Positions 25,042 through 33,460 of a stretch of 64,000 bases of DNA are shown here, piece after piece (the stretch's first letter is position 1; each line of letters starts with the position of its first letter). This stretch comes from CAJINA01 sp964647585 (GTDB lineage: Bacteria; Desulfobacterota; Desulfobacteria; Desulfobacterales; CAJINA01). The position numbers and the translations under genes are program-made. The notes under the pieces are model-generated. The model was not told where the DNA came from and made no database searches. It saw only the letters and a list, made by a program, of their open reading frames with translations. The stretch spans positions 1 through 64,000 of the forward strand of contig CAZYGG010000005.1 in the NCBI GenBank assembly GCA_964647585.1. The letters are read 5' to 3'.

Positions 25042-25500
25042 ATGCAAAAAGTAAATCCGGCCTATGTTGAAGCGCTTCAAGAAGTGGTTAAGAAAAGTCC
25101 TTATCCAAGTCACATGCGGATGACCCTGGACCAGATCGAAATCGATCGGGCCGCGGTGGTCATCAAGTTGGCGAAATGCCACTTGCAGCCATATGGGATT
25201 GTGCATGGCGGGGTTATCTCAACGCTGATCGATACCGCCACCTTCTGGGCTGCTTTTCTCAGGTTGCCGGAAAAGGATGGTCTCGTGAATGTGGACTTGA
25301 AGCTGAATTACCTGCAATCGGTGATCGAGGGTACATTGAAGGCCAGGGGAACCTGCGTAAGACCCGGGCGATCCATCTGCTACTCTGAGGCGAGTGTTTA
25401 CGATGAAAGCGACAACCTGATAGCCCACGGGACGTCGACCCTCATGGTCCTGCCGGATAAAGGCCTGACAATGGATATTCAGAAATTTTTAGAAATATAA
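25042..25500 (+). CDS. PaaI-type hotdog thioesterase
   Basis: A 152-residue hotdog-fold acyl-CoA thioesterase. Family signature HGGVISTLIDTATFWAA (active-site region with the catalytic acid one turn later), then LNYLQSV and CVRPGRSICYSEASVYDESDNLIAHGTSTLMV. ATG 25042 has GGAGG 4 nt upstream (GTG at 25039 is the other option). Follows the MarR gene by 72 bp with an operator-like palindrome in the gap. Probably hydrolyses phenylacetyl- or similar CoA esters. Confidence 0.9.
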   Translation: MQKVNPAYVEALQEVVKKSPYPSHMRMTLDQIEIDRAAVVIKLAKCHLQPYGIVHGGVISTLIDTATFWAAFLRLPEKDGLVNVDLKLNYLQSVIEGTLKARGTCVRPGRSICYSEASVYDESDNLIAHGTSTLMVLPDKGLTMDIQKFLEI

Positions 25501-25509
25501 ACACGCTAC

Positions 25510-25806
25510 TAGTGTTGCGTCCCATAAATATGATAAATAAATATGGGGCCAAAAATATCTGGTTAATGAGTTTGGCTAATTTCGAAATACGAAGCACGAA
25601 ATTCGAAACAAATTCAAAATTCAAATTACCAAATGACCAAAACAGGGGCGAACCTAATTGTAATGACAGTTTTTGTTTGTTTCTTTCGGTCATTGTGATT
25701 TGCCTTTTTGTTTCGAGCTTCGAAATTCGGATTTCGGATTTTTCTTCACTCTAAAACATTTTTTTGGCGGCGCAATTTTATACGAAACTTAAGAGATGCA
25801 ACACTA
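25510..25806. repeat. inverted-repeat element E5
   Basis: Outer arms TAGTGTTGCGTC (25510-25521) and GATGCAACACTA (25795-25806), one mismatch. Inside, long arms rich in TTCGAAAT and AATTCAAAATT can fold into a large imperfect hairpin. This kind of TTCGAA-rich intergenic repeat is familiar from draft genomes of anaerobes (recall). It fills the gap between the thioesterase and the flavin oxidoreductase gene. Confidence 0.55.
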
Positions 25807-25828
25807 TCAAGTTTTGGAGAAATGAACG

Positions 25829-26806
25829 ATGAAGACACGTATCACCGAACTTTTCAACATTGAACACCCGATCATCCAGGGCGGCATGCACTACGTGGGG
25901 CTGGCCGACCTGGCGGCGGCCGTATCCAATGCCGGCGGCCTAGGGATGATTACGGCGTTGACATTGAAGACGCCTGAAGACCTCGCCGCTGAAATTAAAC
26001 GCTGCCGGGAGGTAACCGACAAACCTTTCGGGGTCAACGTGACGTTCCTGCCCACCGTTACCACGCCGGATTACCCTGGCTATATCAAAGCCATTATTGA
26101 GGGGGGTGTAAAGATAGTTGAAACCGCCGGTCGCAATCCTGAGCCGTACCTGCCCTACCTGAAAGATGCCGGGGTGAAGGTTATCCACAAGTGCACCTCG
26201 GTGCGGCATGCCCTCAAAGCAGAGAAGATCGGCTGCGATGCCGTGTCCGTGGATGGGTTTGAATGCGGCGGGCATCCGGGTGAGGATGACATCCCCAACA
26301 TGATCCTGCTGCCGCGGGCGGCCGAAGAACTGCAGATTCCTTTTGTGGCCTCCGGCGGCCAGGCAGACGCCCGCAGCCTGGTTGCTTCCCTCGCGCTGGG
26401 CGCGGAGGGCATCAATATGGGGACCCGTTTCATTGCCACGCAGGAAGCGCCGGTCCATGAAAAAGTGAAAAAAGCTATCCTGGCGGCCAGCGAACTGGAT
26501 ACGCGCCTGGTGATGCGCCCTTTAAAAAATACCGAGCGGGTGCTGAAAAATGAGGCCGTGGAGCGGTTGATGGAGAAAGAGGCGGCGCTGGGTGATAAAA
26601 TACAGTTCGAAGATATTTTGGAAGAGGTGGCCGGGGTTTATCCCAGGGTCATGACGGAAGGTGAAGTGGATGCCGGGGCCTGGTCCTGCGGTATGGTGGC
26701 CGGACTGATCCATGATATTCCGACCTGCCAGGAGCTTTTCGATCGGATCATGTCCGAGGCTGAGGCACTCATTCAAAAGCGCCTGGCGGGTTTACTGAAT
26801 AGCTGA
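25829..26806 (+). CDS. nitronate monooxygenase-like FMN oxidoreductase
   Basis: A 325-residue TIM-barrel flavoprotein of the nitronate monooxygenase / FabK-like group. Motifs: N-terminal IEHPIIQGGMHYVG, VNVTFLP, HKCTSVRHALKAEKIGCDAVSVDGFECGGHPG (FMN phosphate region with the conserved His), VASGGQADARSLVASLALGAEGINMGTRFIAT. Could oxidise nitronates or act as an enoyl reductase or dehydrogenase in acyl metabolism. GGAGA precedes the ATG. A decayed flavoprotein gene follows after 12 bp, suggesting a former two-gene operon. Confidence 0.88.
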   Translation: MKTRITELFNIEHPIIQGGMHYVGLADLAAAVSNAGGLGMITALTLKTPEDLAAEIKRCREVTDKPFGVNVTFLPTVTTPDYPGYIKAIIEGGVKIVETAGRNPEPYLPYLKDAGVKVIHKCTSVRHALKAEKIGCDAVSVDGFECGGHPGEDDIPNMILLPRAAEELQIPFVASGGQADARSLVASLALGAEGINMGTRFIATQEAPVHEKVKKAILAASELDTRLVMRPLKNTERVLKNEAVERLMEKEAALGDKIQFEDILEEVAGVYPRVMTEGEVDAGAWSCGMVAGLIHDIPTCQELFDRIMSEAEALIQKRLAGLLNS

Positions 26807-26818
26807 GAGGAAGAATAG

Positions 26819-27003
26819 ATGGCTGTAAAAGCATTGGGCATTTCCGGGAGTCCTGTCAAAAACAGCAACACGGATCGGCTGGTGAACGCCATCCTCGCAG
26901 CCACCGGACTGGAAACGGACTTCGTAAAGCTCAGCCGGATCAATGTCAGGCCCTGTTTTGCCTGTAAAAAATGTGTTTCCGACAACATCTGCAGAATAAA
27001 CCG
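26819..27003 (+). pseudogene. truncated NADPH-dependent FMN reductase / iron-sulfur flavoprotein gene
   Basis: AGGAAG then ATG start and ~60 residues typical of the family: KALGISGSPVKNSNTDRL (FMN phosphate loop), then INVRPCFACKKCVSDNIC, the cysteine segment. The normal protein is about three times longer. After residue ~60 the frame runs without a stop into unrelated sequence and the next gene. Only the N-terminal third remains; the break lies near 27000. Confidence 0.75.
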
Positions 27004-27040
27004 TAGCCCCTCAAACCGGGATAAGGAAACCGGGTGCCGC

Positions 27041-27511
27041 ATGAAACCTTTGTTGATGACAACCTGTGCCGTCACCAGTTTTATGATCATTCTTTTTACG
27101 ATGATCGCTACGCCAGGTCTTAGCGCCGAGATTGTTGCGACTGATAAAGCCCTGGTAAAATACGATACCGGTGTGGTCTATGACCCGGAAGAAGGCCTCG
27201 AGTGGTACGCAGGACCGGATCGGGGCATGAGCTGGCAGGCCGCGCGAAACTGGGTAGCCGCTCTCGATGCAGCCGGGGGCGGCTGGCGCATGCCGGCCCG
27301 CAGGGAGTTGAAGACCCTGTTTCGAATCAGCGATGGTTTCAATGACATTACGCCCCTGTTGAACAATTCGGGCTATTGGATATGGGCCGGTCAAACTGAA
27401 GACACCGCTTCAAAATGGGTGTTCAGCTTCAGCTATGGCGGCGAAGGCTGGAATGGCCCGGCACCGGTTGATGGCGGTCGCGTGCTGGCCGTGCGGATAC
27501 GCACAAAATAG
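27041..27511 (+). CDS. secreted DUF1566 (Lcl C-terminal-like) protein
   Basis: A 156-residue exported protein: signal peptide MKPLLMTTCAVTSFMIILFT with cleavage after LSA (~29), then a DUF1566-type domain (YDPEEGLEWYAGPDRGMSWQAARNWVAAL...GWRMPARRELKTLF...GYWIWAGQT). These domains are Trp/Gly-rich, extracytoplasmic and poorly understood. The frame is continuous with the flavoprotein remnant upstream, but an internal signal peptide shows that this is the true N terminus. Weak AAGGAAA site 11 nt before the ATG. Confidence 0.75.
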   Translation: MKPLLMTTCAVTSFMIILFTMIATPGLSAEIVATDKALVKYDTGVVYDPEEGLEWYAGPDRGMSWQAARNWVAALDAAGGGWRMPARRELKTLFRISDGFNDITPLLNNSGYWIWAGQTEDTASKWVFSFSYGGEGWNGPAPVDGGRVLAVRIRTK

Positions 27512-27534
27512 AATGAAAAATTTAGAAACAGCTT

Positions 27535-28026
27535 CTAATCTAAATTCAACCTGGTTTTACACCGGTTGCATTTCACAACCCCCCGGAAAACCCGGTTGCC
27601 GCACTCCGGGCAATAATAGCGGGCCTCTTCATCTTCGATCCATTTTTCAGTCCCGACTTCACGGCGATAGGGGACGCAACGTAAAATCACCTTCTTCCCG
27701 ACTTTCATCGAAAAATTGTCTATATGCCGGCAGGGGAATTCAGCGCACTCGTGGCAGCCGGCATAGCCTCTTGCCTGGGTGCAGTCCCGGATGTCACACT
27801 GCTGGCAATGCATAAAACGATCGTCGGACAGGCAGCCCTGGCAGCGGATATCCGCGGTGGTGAGGTTTTCACTATTGGGCAGCGTGCCCTTGCCGGAAAT
27901 GCCCCCTTTGTAGAGGCCCACCAGGCGCTCCTTGAATTTTTCATTATTGTCACGGTGGGCGATGTGAATTGCGCAAACACCGCAATAGAGACCGCAGGGG
28001 GAGGCGAAGGCCGGATTTGATTTCAT
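27535..28026 (-). CDS. DUF3795 cysteine-rich protein
   Basis: A 163-residue cytoplasmic protein with 17 cysteines. The first ~105 residues match DUF3795 (SPCGLYCGVCAIH, IRCQGCLSD, HCQQCDIRDCTQARGYAGCHECAEFPC), probably a metal- or Fe-S-binding fold. The C-terminal ~50 residues add a zinc ribbon (YYCPECGNRVFRGVVKCNRCKTRL). Common in anaerobes, function unknown. GGGAG precedes the start. Confidence 0.85.
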   Translation of the reverse strand: MKSNPAFASPCGLYCGVCAIHIAHRDNNEKFKERLVGLYKGGISGKGTLPNSENLTTADIRCQGCLSDDRFMHCQQCDIRDCTQARGYAGCHECAEFPCRHIDNFSMKVGKKVILRCVPYRREVGTEKWIEDEEARYYCPECGNRVFRGVVKCNRCKTRLNLD

Positions 28027-28101
28027 GGTTTAATGCTCCCTATTGATTCAAGTCTTCAAATTGAACCATAAGTAGATGAAATTTACCAGAATAAGGTTAT
28101 T

Positions 28102-29307
28102 CTAGGCAAGGGCGGATACCCGCTTGCTGATACCCGGTTCGATTTGTTTGATTGTTTTAGCGGCGATACCGAATTCTTTAAATTTACCGCGCCATCCGGC
28201 AACGGCCTGACGGACCCCGTCAACCATGTGCGGGGCGTTTCCAATGCCCAATCTACGGGCCAACCGCAGTAAAGCCGATCTATCCGGAGCGAGATGGTTG
28301 TTTTCAAAATAGAGGACATGTTCGCGGCGGTCAGCGGTGTCCGGCAGAAGATCGTATGCTGGTGAAAGATAGTATCCGGCATTATCATGGAGCAGGGTGA
28401 AGTTTTTCAGGTGATCATCCGTGTTCCCGATGGCGGCATTGAACGCCATTTGCCGGTAAAGGGCCCGGGTATCAATTTCCGGTTGAAAACTGTATTTTCT
28501 CAGGGATTCGAAAAGATCCGGATAACCCAGGCGGTAGTACCCTTCCGCCCCCAGCAGGCTTTGAAAGCTGAACATGTGCCGCCGCCCCCCGGCCCGGGTG
28601 ACATCAAATCTGCGAACCAGCAGAACCTGCCGCCTGCCTAACGGCACCACTTTAAAACTAGGTACGGGAATCCCCGCTTCTACTGCCAGTGCCAGGGTGG
28701 CCGCCTCGATGGGCACAACCGGCAGACGGTCGCGTGAACTGGGGAACTTTGCTATCCACTGGCTGCCGTCATCCATTTTGACCAGAGCTTTGGGGCGGGC
28801 GCCGCCGGGAGAACTTGCGGCCTTAAATAACATTTGTAATTCATTTTCAGCGACGATTTCACCGGCATCGTAGCGCCAGGCGATTTCAAGAAGATTCTGG
28901 AGCCCCGCCAGATCCGTTCCGATCTGTTTTCCAGGATCGGTTCCTTTTTCAAAGTAGGCGAGGGCTCCCAGACCGCCGCCGCCCAATACGGATAACAAGT
29001 TCGGAACGGTCTGGCGGCTGCGGGGCAAGTCGGCCTTGCGCACCATCAGGCGTCGGCCCCAGTCATCGGGCAGGGAATCCTCAAACACCCCATGCACTCC
29101 CGTGGGCCGATTTGTTTCATATTCACGGGAGGAAAGAATAAGCGCCCGCGGGTCTAATGCAAAGGCGGCGGGATGGTTTAGAAAGTCCCCGGTATATCTG
29201 AAGGCACCGGCGATACGGCCACTGCTGTCCGGTTCACGGCAGACAATTTCGCCGCAAAACAGTGAACCGGCGTCGGGCAGGGTAAGGTGGACATCGAGTT
29301 TTTTCAT
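28102..29307 (-). CDS. hipA: HipA-type serine/threonine kinase toxin
   Basis: A 401-residue toxin kinase from ATG 29307, which overlaps the hipB stop by 4 nt; a longer frame is only hipB sequence. HipA N-terminal subdomain 1 (RYTGDFLNHPAAFALDPRAL) and couple_hipA region, then the kinase fold: GARPKALVKM (Gly/Lys), catalytic NTDDHLKNF with the essential Asp, and the metal-binding DLLPDT. E. coli HipA phosphorylates glutamyl-tRNA synthetase; target here unknown. Part of the toxin-antitoxin cluster before the CRISPR system. Confidence 0.92.
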   Translation of the reverse strand: MKKLDVHLTLPDAGSLFCGEIVCREPDSSGRIAGAFRYTGDFLNHPAAFALDPRALILSSREYETNRPTGVHGVFEDSLPDDWGRRLMVRKADLPRSRQTVPNLLSVLGGGGLGALAYFEKGTDPGKQIGTDLAGLQNLLEIAWRYDAGEIVAENELQMLFKAASSPGGARPKALVKMDDGSQWIAKFPSSRDRLPVVPIEAATLALAVEAGIPVPSFKVVPLGRRQVLLVRRFDVTRAGGRRHMFSFQSLLGAEGYYRLGYPDLFESLRKYSFQPEIDTRALYRQMAFNAAIGNTDDHLKNFTLLHDNAGYYLSPAYDLLPDTADRREHVLYFENNHLAPDRSALLRLARRLGIGNAPHMVDGVRQAVAGWRGKFKEFGIAAKTIKQIEPGISKRVSALA

Positions 29308-29609
29308 CCGCGCTTCCGTTTGCCGGCCCGCTGGCGTTTTTTGGGTGCCTGTTCTTTTTCCCATTCACTGAACAGCGATGAGGGGGCCAGAATCATGTCA
29401 AGTTCCTCTATTCGGTCCAGGAGCCACAGGGCCCGGGCCCAGGTGCCGATAGCCACGGACGGATCGCCGTTTTCCATCTTGCGCAGGGTCGGCACCGAAA
29501 CGCCCAGCCGGGCGGAAAACAGTTGCTGCGATTCGTTCCGTTCCAGTCGGGAGTCTCTGAGCCGGCCGCCGAGGGATCGCAGGCGAGTGTCTATTTTTTC
29601 AGAAAACAT
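29304..29609 (-). CDS. hipB: HipB-type XRE antitoxin/repressor
   Basis: A 101-residue protein with an XRE helix-turn-helix (residues ~13-70: LGGRLRDSRLERNESQQLFSARLGVSVPTLRKMENGDPSVAIGTWARALWLL). The basic tail (KKRQRAGKRKRG) is unusual. Precedes hipA with a 4-nt overlap, the normal hipBA order. Expected to bind HipA and repress the operon. Confidence 0.9.
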   Translation of the reverse strand: MFSEKIDTRLRSLGGRLRDSRLERNESQQLFSARLGVSVPTLRKMENGDPSVAIGTWARALWLLDRIEELDMILAPSSLFSEWEKEQAPKKRQRAGKRKRG

Positions 29610-29701
29610 AGTTTGCTTTATAGCATATATGGGGACTAAAGGAAAATTAAATACACTTTAAGTTTAGAAATGAGGATCATTTTCAAAAGAGTTGATCTAA
29701 A

Positions 29702-29760
29702 TGAAGGGTTCAAGGATTCCAGGGGTAAAGGGTTCGAGTGAGATGCTAAAACAGAATAAT
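29702..29760 (+). repeat. left end of the GGGTTCAAGG repeat family
   Basis: GGGTTCAAGGATTCCAGGGG, then GGGTTCGAGTGAGATGCTAA, matching the left arm at 30869 and the reversed fragment at 11955-12000. The body of the element is missing; it ends at the toxin gene stop region. Confidence 0.5.
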
Positions 29761-29766
29761 ATGAAA

Positions 29767-30153
29767 TTACCACAATGTCCGAATCGGGTACCGGCGGATC
29801 AGCGGATCGGGTGTCAGGATGGTCAGAGCCTGTTCGATAGCCTGGCAGACCAGCATCCGGTCGAAAGGATCTTTGTGGATGTCAGGCAAATTGGAAAGGT
29901 GCAGCGTATCCGCCTCGGTAAGCTCAAGAGAATTGATCAGGTGACTCTCGCGCTGCCGGGGAATAAACTGGTCTGGCGGCAGGGGCAGGGAAAGTTTCCC
30001 CAACTGATATTTGATATTGATCTCCCAGACGGAAATGACGCTGAGGCAGACTTCATTTTCCGGTTCGCTGAATGTGGCCCGCACCGTGTCGGGCAGACTC
30101 TTTTCACCCTGCACGATCCACAGGAACGTGCAGGTGTCCAGCAGCAGCTTCAA
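29767..30153 (-). CDS. PIN-domain toxin (type II TA)
   Basis: A 128-residue PIN-domain ribonuclease. Acidic residues for metal binding: D6 (LLLDTCTFLW), E in SVWEINIKYQLGKL (~44), D in HKDPFDRMLVCQA (~97) and D in LTPDPLI. This is the subgroup usually paired with Phd-type antitoxins. It overlaps the antitoxin gene by 4 nt. Likely cleaves RNA when released. Confidence 0.9.
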   Translation of the reverse strand: MKLLLDTCTFLWIVQGEKSLPDTVRATFSEPENEVCLSVISVWEINIKYQLGKLSLPLPPDQFIPRQRESHLINSLELTEADTLHLSNLPDIHKDPFDRMLVCQAIEQALTILTPDPLIRRYPIRTLW

Positions 30154-30404
30154 TATTTTTCACCGTAAAAGCCGGCCAGAATATCATCCGGCAGGGGTTC
30201 GAAAAAGGCATCATTGACCTTGAAATCGGGATACATCTTGCCGGCAAGCCCTATGGGGCGTTTGCGCTTCAATTTCTTCTTGATCGGCTTCAACTCGGCA
30301 ATGGGGACATTGCGTTTGCAGATGATCACGGTTTCGCCCCGGGCCACTTTGCCCAGGTAGCTGGATAGATGGGTTTTGATTTCGTGGATATTTAAATGGA
30401 GCAT
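30150..30404 (-). CDS. Phd/YefM-type antitoxin
   Basis: An 84-residue antitoxin. N-terminal DNA-binding domain HLNIHEIKTHLSSYLGKVARGETVIICKRNVPIAELKPI is the Phd/YefM pattern; C-terminal AFFEPLPDDILAGFYGE would wrap the toxin. Upstream of the toxin gene, 4-nt overlap. Preceded by two overlapping palindromes that are the expected autoregulatory operator. Confidence 0.9.
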   Translation of the reverse strand: MLHLNIHEIKTHLSSYLGKVARGETVIICKRNVPIAELKPIKKKLKRKRPIGLAGKMYPDFKVNDAFFEPLPDDILAGFYGEKY

Positions 30405-30450
30405 TTCGCAGACCTCCTGTCGGAACGTTTTTTATTATGGTTACAAAATA

Positions 30451-30479
30451 GACCATTAATTTGGTCATGTCAATGACCA
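30451..30479 (-). promoter_or_regulatory. overlapping palindromes, candidate antitoxin operator
   Basis: GACCATTAATTTGGTC (30451-30466) and TGGTCATGTCAATGACCA (30462-30479) share TGGTC, placing three GACCA/TGGTC half-sites in a row about 50 bp before the antitoxin start. Typical of cooperative Phd-type autorepression. Confidence 0.55.
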
Positions 30480-30868
30480 TGTCGAGCCGGCGGGAACCTT
30501 TCCTCAGCCTGAATACTTTAGAAAATGCCGCAATACTTGGTTCAAACCCAGCCATCATGCCGGACGTGACCCGGCATCCAGTTGCATGCCTTTCAAAAAA
30601 AAACGGTTGCAACCGCTGGCATATTTTAATACGTCTTAAGCGAGCATAAGTTCATAATCAAAAAAATCTTCCTCCCTACGCCAAAAAAATGCGGCACTGT
30701 GACCTTATCTGTCAAAGTCGCATGATACAGATATACAAAAGCAGCAGACCTGAAGTTCTCGTACTGAACCTAACTCGTTTCAAGATTAAATTTTTGGATC
30801 ATCACCCGACTAGTTGAAGGAAAAGCGTTGCGTCTATTTCAAAAAAGCTGCTCGGTGCTCAGGGTATA

Positions 30869-31036
30869 AGGGTTCAAGGGGCCAAGGATTCGAGGATTCG
30901 AGTGAAATGCTGAAAAATGACAAAACTGAATGAAATCAGGGCGAAGATACAAGCTGTTGAAAGAATGCTGAAGGTATTGATCAAATCTTTAGAAAACAAC
31001 CCTTGAACCTTTGACCCCTGGAATCCTTGAACCCTC
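30869..31036 (+). repeat. GGGTTCAAGG inverted-repeat element with mini-ORF
   Basis: Left arm from AAGGGTTCAAGG and right arm ending ATCCTTGAACCCTC are complementary over ~35 bp imperfectly. Between them lies GAGTGAAATGCTGAAAAAT and a 29-codon frame (30917-31006) starting MTKLNEIRAKIQAVE, charged and helical. Two partial copies of the left end occur at 29702 and 11955. The rest of 30405-31208 has no gene. Confidence 0.5.
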
Positions 31037-31142
31037 TTCTCCAACTATATTGGAGAAGAACCAAATTTTTACCCGTTTTCACAAGCTCGTGCGGGAACCT
31101 GGTGGGCTTTTTAACCCATAGGTCCGGTTCCGAGTACCGTAG

Positions 31143-31173
31143 GTCAGGTTACGAGCGTAGCGAGTTACCTGAC
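31143..31173 (+). promoter_or_regulatory. hairpin in the cas operon leader
   Basis: GTCAGGTTACGAG and CGAGTTACCTGAC pair around GCGTA, 35 bp before the cas3 start. It may be a repeat element rather than a regulator; no clear promoter seen. Confidence 0.4.
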
Positions 31174-31208
31174 AGGTTTCATCGTTATTTGGTTGCAGGA
31201 TAATTTTA

Positions 31209-33449
31209 ATGACAAACTTTTACGCCCATAGCTTGGAAGGGAAACCGCCTGAAAAATGGCAATTGTTAGAAGATCATTTGGTCGAAGTTGCTGGAATTGC
31301 AGCTAGCTTTGCCCTGCCATTCAATGGGGAAGAGTGGGCCTGGCTCTCAGGACTCTGGCACGACCTGGGCAAGTATTCTAATGAGTTCCAGAACAAAATA
31401 TATGCGGCGAACGGAATTGAGTGTCACTTGGAAACTAAGCCGGGGAAGGTGATTCATTCACAGGCTGGGGGACATCTTGCCCAGAAAAAAATGTCAGGTG
31501 GGATGGAGCGAATTTTTTGCTGGCTGATTATGGGGCATCATGCCGGGTTGGCGGATTTTGGATCGGATAAAACAGGTGCTAGCGCATTGGAACCGAAAAT
31601 GCGTTTTCCCGAAAAATCGGACGCCGCTCTGAGAAATGTTCCCAAAGAAATTAAAAACCAACCCGTACCGGATTTTCCTCCGCTTTTAAAAGACGGTGCC
31701 GATATCTCCTTTTTCATCCGTATGGTGTTTTCCTGTGTGGTGGATGCCGACTTTCTTAATACAGAAGCGTTCATGAGTCCGGAAAAGAAAGCACTTAGAA
31801 ACGAAGGATATCCTGAACTGGATGAGTTGCTCATCACCTTCGATAGACACATGAATCAATTATGCGAAAGGGCTAAATCAACCGCTGTCAATAAAGTTCG
31901 TGCGGCGGTTTTGGAACAGTGCCGCAGAGCTGCCAATCGAGAACCGGCCGTTTTCTCACTAACGGTTCCAACAGGCGGTGGGAAAACCCTTTCATCGCTG
32001 GCTTTTGCTTTGCGCCATGCGGTGAAAAGGGAAAAGCGGCGAATCATCTATGTGATTCCGTACACCAGTATTATTGAACAGACAGCAAAGGTATTTCGGG
32101 ATATCCCGGGTTTTGAAAATGCCGTACTTGAGCATCATTGCAATGTGTCGGATGATGATGAAAGCAAAGAGAGTGTCCATGGCCGACTGGCTTCCGAGAA
32201 TTGGGATGCACCCCTCATCGTCACGACCGCCGTACAGTTTTTTGAATCGCTCTATGCCTGCAAAACCAGCCGGTGCCGTAAGCTTCACAACATCGCCAAC
32301 AGTGTGGTTATTTTTGATGAAGCCCAGTGCCTGCCGCCACAGTATTTACGGCCAGTTGTTTTTGCGATACGCGAACTCTGCCGACATTATGGTGTAACGC
32401 CCGTTCTGTGCACCGCAACCCAGCCGGTACTGACCCAGACCGAACAGTTTGATTTCAAGTTTAAGGAAGGCTTCGAATCGGTTGTGGAAATTGCCAGAAA
32501 CCCTCAGTCGCTCACAAAAGAACTTAAAAGGGTTGTGGTCGAGATCTGTTTCGGCTTGAATCCGGTCGGATATGATGAGCTGTCCAAAAGGATTTTATCA
32601 GAAAATAAATCTGTCCTCTGCATCGTCAATAAAAAAGATGATTGCCGGACACTGGCAAAGCTATTGCCGGAAAAACGGACCCTCCACCTCTCCACCAATA
32701 TGTGTGCGGTGCATCGTTTGCAGACCTTGAAGGAAATCAGCAATCGGTTACGGTCTGACAAAGATTCCCTTTATGTGGTCAGTACTTCCCTGGTCGAAGC
32801 TGGAGTGGATCTCGACTTTCCAGTTGTCTATCGTGCTCTCGCCGGTCTTGATTCCATAGCCCAGGCAGCCGGGCGGTGTAACCGTGAAGGAAATCTTCCG
32901 TATTTTGGAAAAACTGTGGTTTTTGTGCCTGAAAAACAACCCGGATATGTCCAATCACCTGCTTCACTTGCACGGGAATATCTTAAAAAAGGACAACTTG
33001 GAGAGTTGTTTCTGCCAGAAACAGTTGAAAATTATTTCAAACAACGTTTTTTTCAACTTGGTGATAGCGAACTGGATGGGAAAATGATTTTAAAATTGCT
33101 GGGGGGGCAGCTGGATTTCTATTTTCGTACGGTTGCCCAACGATTTCGCCTTATTGATGACGATTGGCAGCTTCCGCTCATCGTTCCTTACAGCGAAGCG
33201 CCGGAACTCAGGAATAGACTTATTGGTGAGCCCCGGATAGCACGCAAACTATTCCGAAAACTGCAACGATATATAATCGGAATTCCGAGAAGAGTGATGT
33301 ATCAGCTGATCGACGAACACCATGCACGTGAAATTCCCGAATATCCAGGGAGCTACTATCTTGACAGCATAGGCCTATACAACGAACATTTTGGTTTCAT
33401 CCCACCAGATGAAATCGATAGTTATGACCCGGAAATAAATATTGTATAA
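31209..33449 (+). CDS. cas3: CRISPR-associated helicase-nuclease Cas3 (type I-C)
   Basis: The effector recruited by Cascade to unwind and degrade target DNA. 746 residues. HD nuclease domain at the N terminus with H51-D52 (LWHDLGKYSNEF) plus H23 and the later MGHHAG motif; SF2 helicase with Walker A VPTGGGKT (~253-260), motif II DEAQ (D370), CTATQP, and QAAGRCNREG. C-terminal domain to ~746. All catalytic motifs intact. First gene of the operon; cas5c follows after 11 bp. Confidence 0.96.
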   Translation: MTNFYAHSLEGKPPEKWQLLEDHLVEVAGIAASFALPFNGEEWAWLSGLWHDLGKYSNEFQNKIYAANGIECHLETKPGKVIHSQAGGHLAQKKMSGGMERIFCWLIMGHHAGLADFGSDKTGASALEPKMRFPEKSDAALRNVPKEIKNQPVPDFPPLLKDGADISFFIRMVFSCVVDADFLNTEAFMSPEKKALRNEGYPELDELLITFDRHMNQLCERAKSTAVNKVRAAVLEQCRRAANREPAVFSLTVPTGGGKTLSSLAFALRHAVKREKRRIIYVIPYTSIIEQTAKVFRDIPGFENAVLEHHCNVSDDDESKESVHGRLASENWDAPLIVTTAVQFFESLYACKTSRCRKLHNIANSVVIFDEAQCLPPQYLRPVVFAIRELCRHYGVTPVLCTATQPVLTQTEQFDFKFKEGFESVVEIARNPQSLTKELKRVVVEICFGLNPVGYDELSKRILSENKSVLCIVNKKDDCRTLAKLLPEKRTLHLSTNMCAVHRLQTLKEISNRLRSDKDSLYVVSTSLVEAGVDLDFPVVYRALAGLDSIAQAAGRCNREGNLPYFGKTVVFVPEKQPGYVQSPASLAREYLKKGQLGELFLPETVENYFKQRFFQLGDSELDGKMILKLLGGQLDFYFRTVAQRFRLIDDDWQLPLIVPYSEAPELRNRLIGEPRIARKLFRKLQRYIIGIPRRVMYQLIDEHHAREIPEYPGSYYLDSIGLYNEHFGFIPPDEIDSYDPEINIV

Positions 33450-33460
33450 GGAGGGATCAC

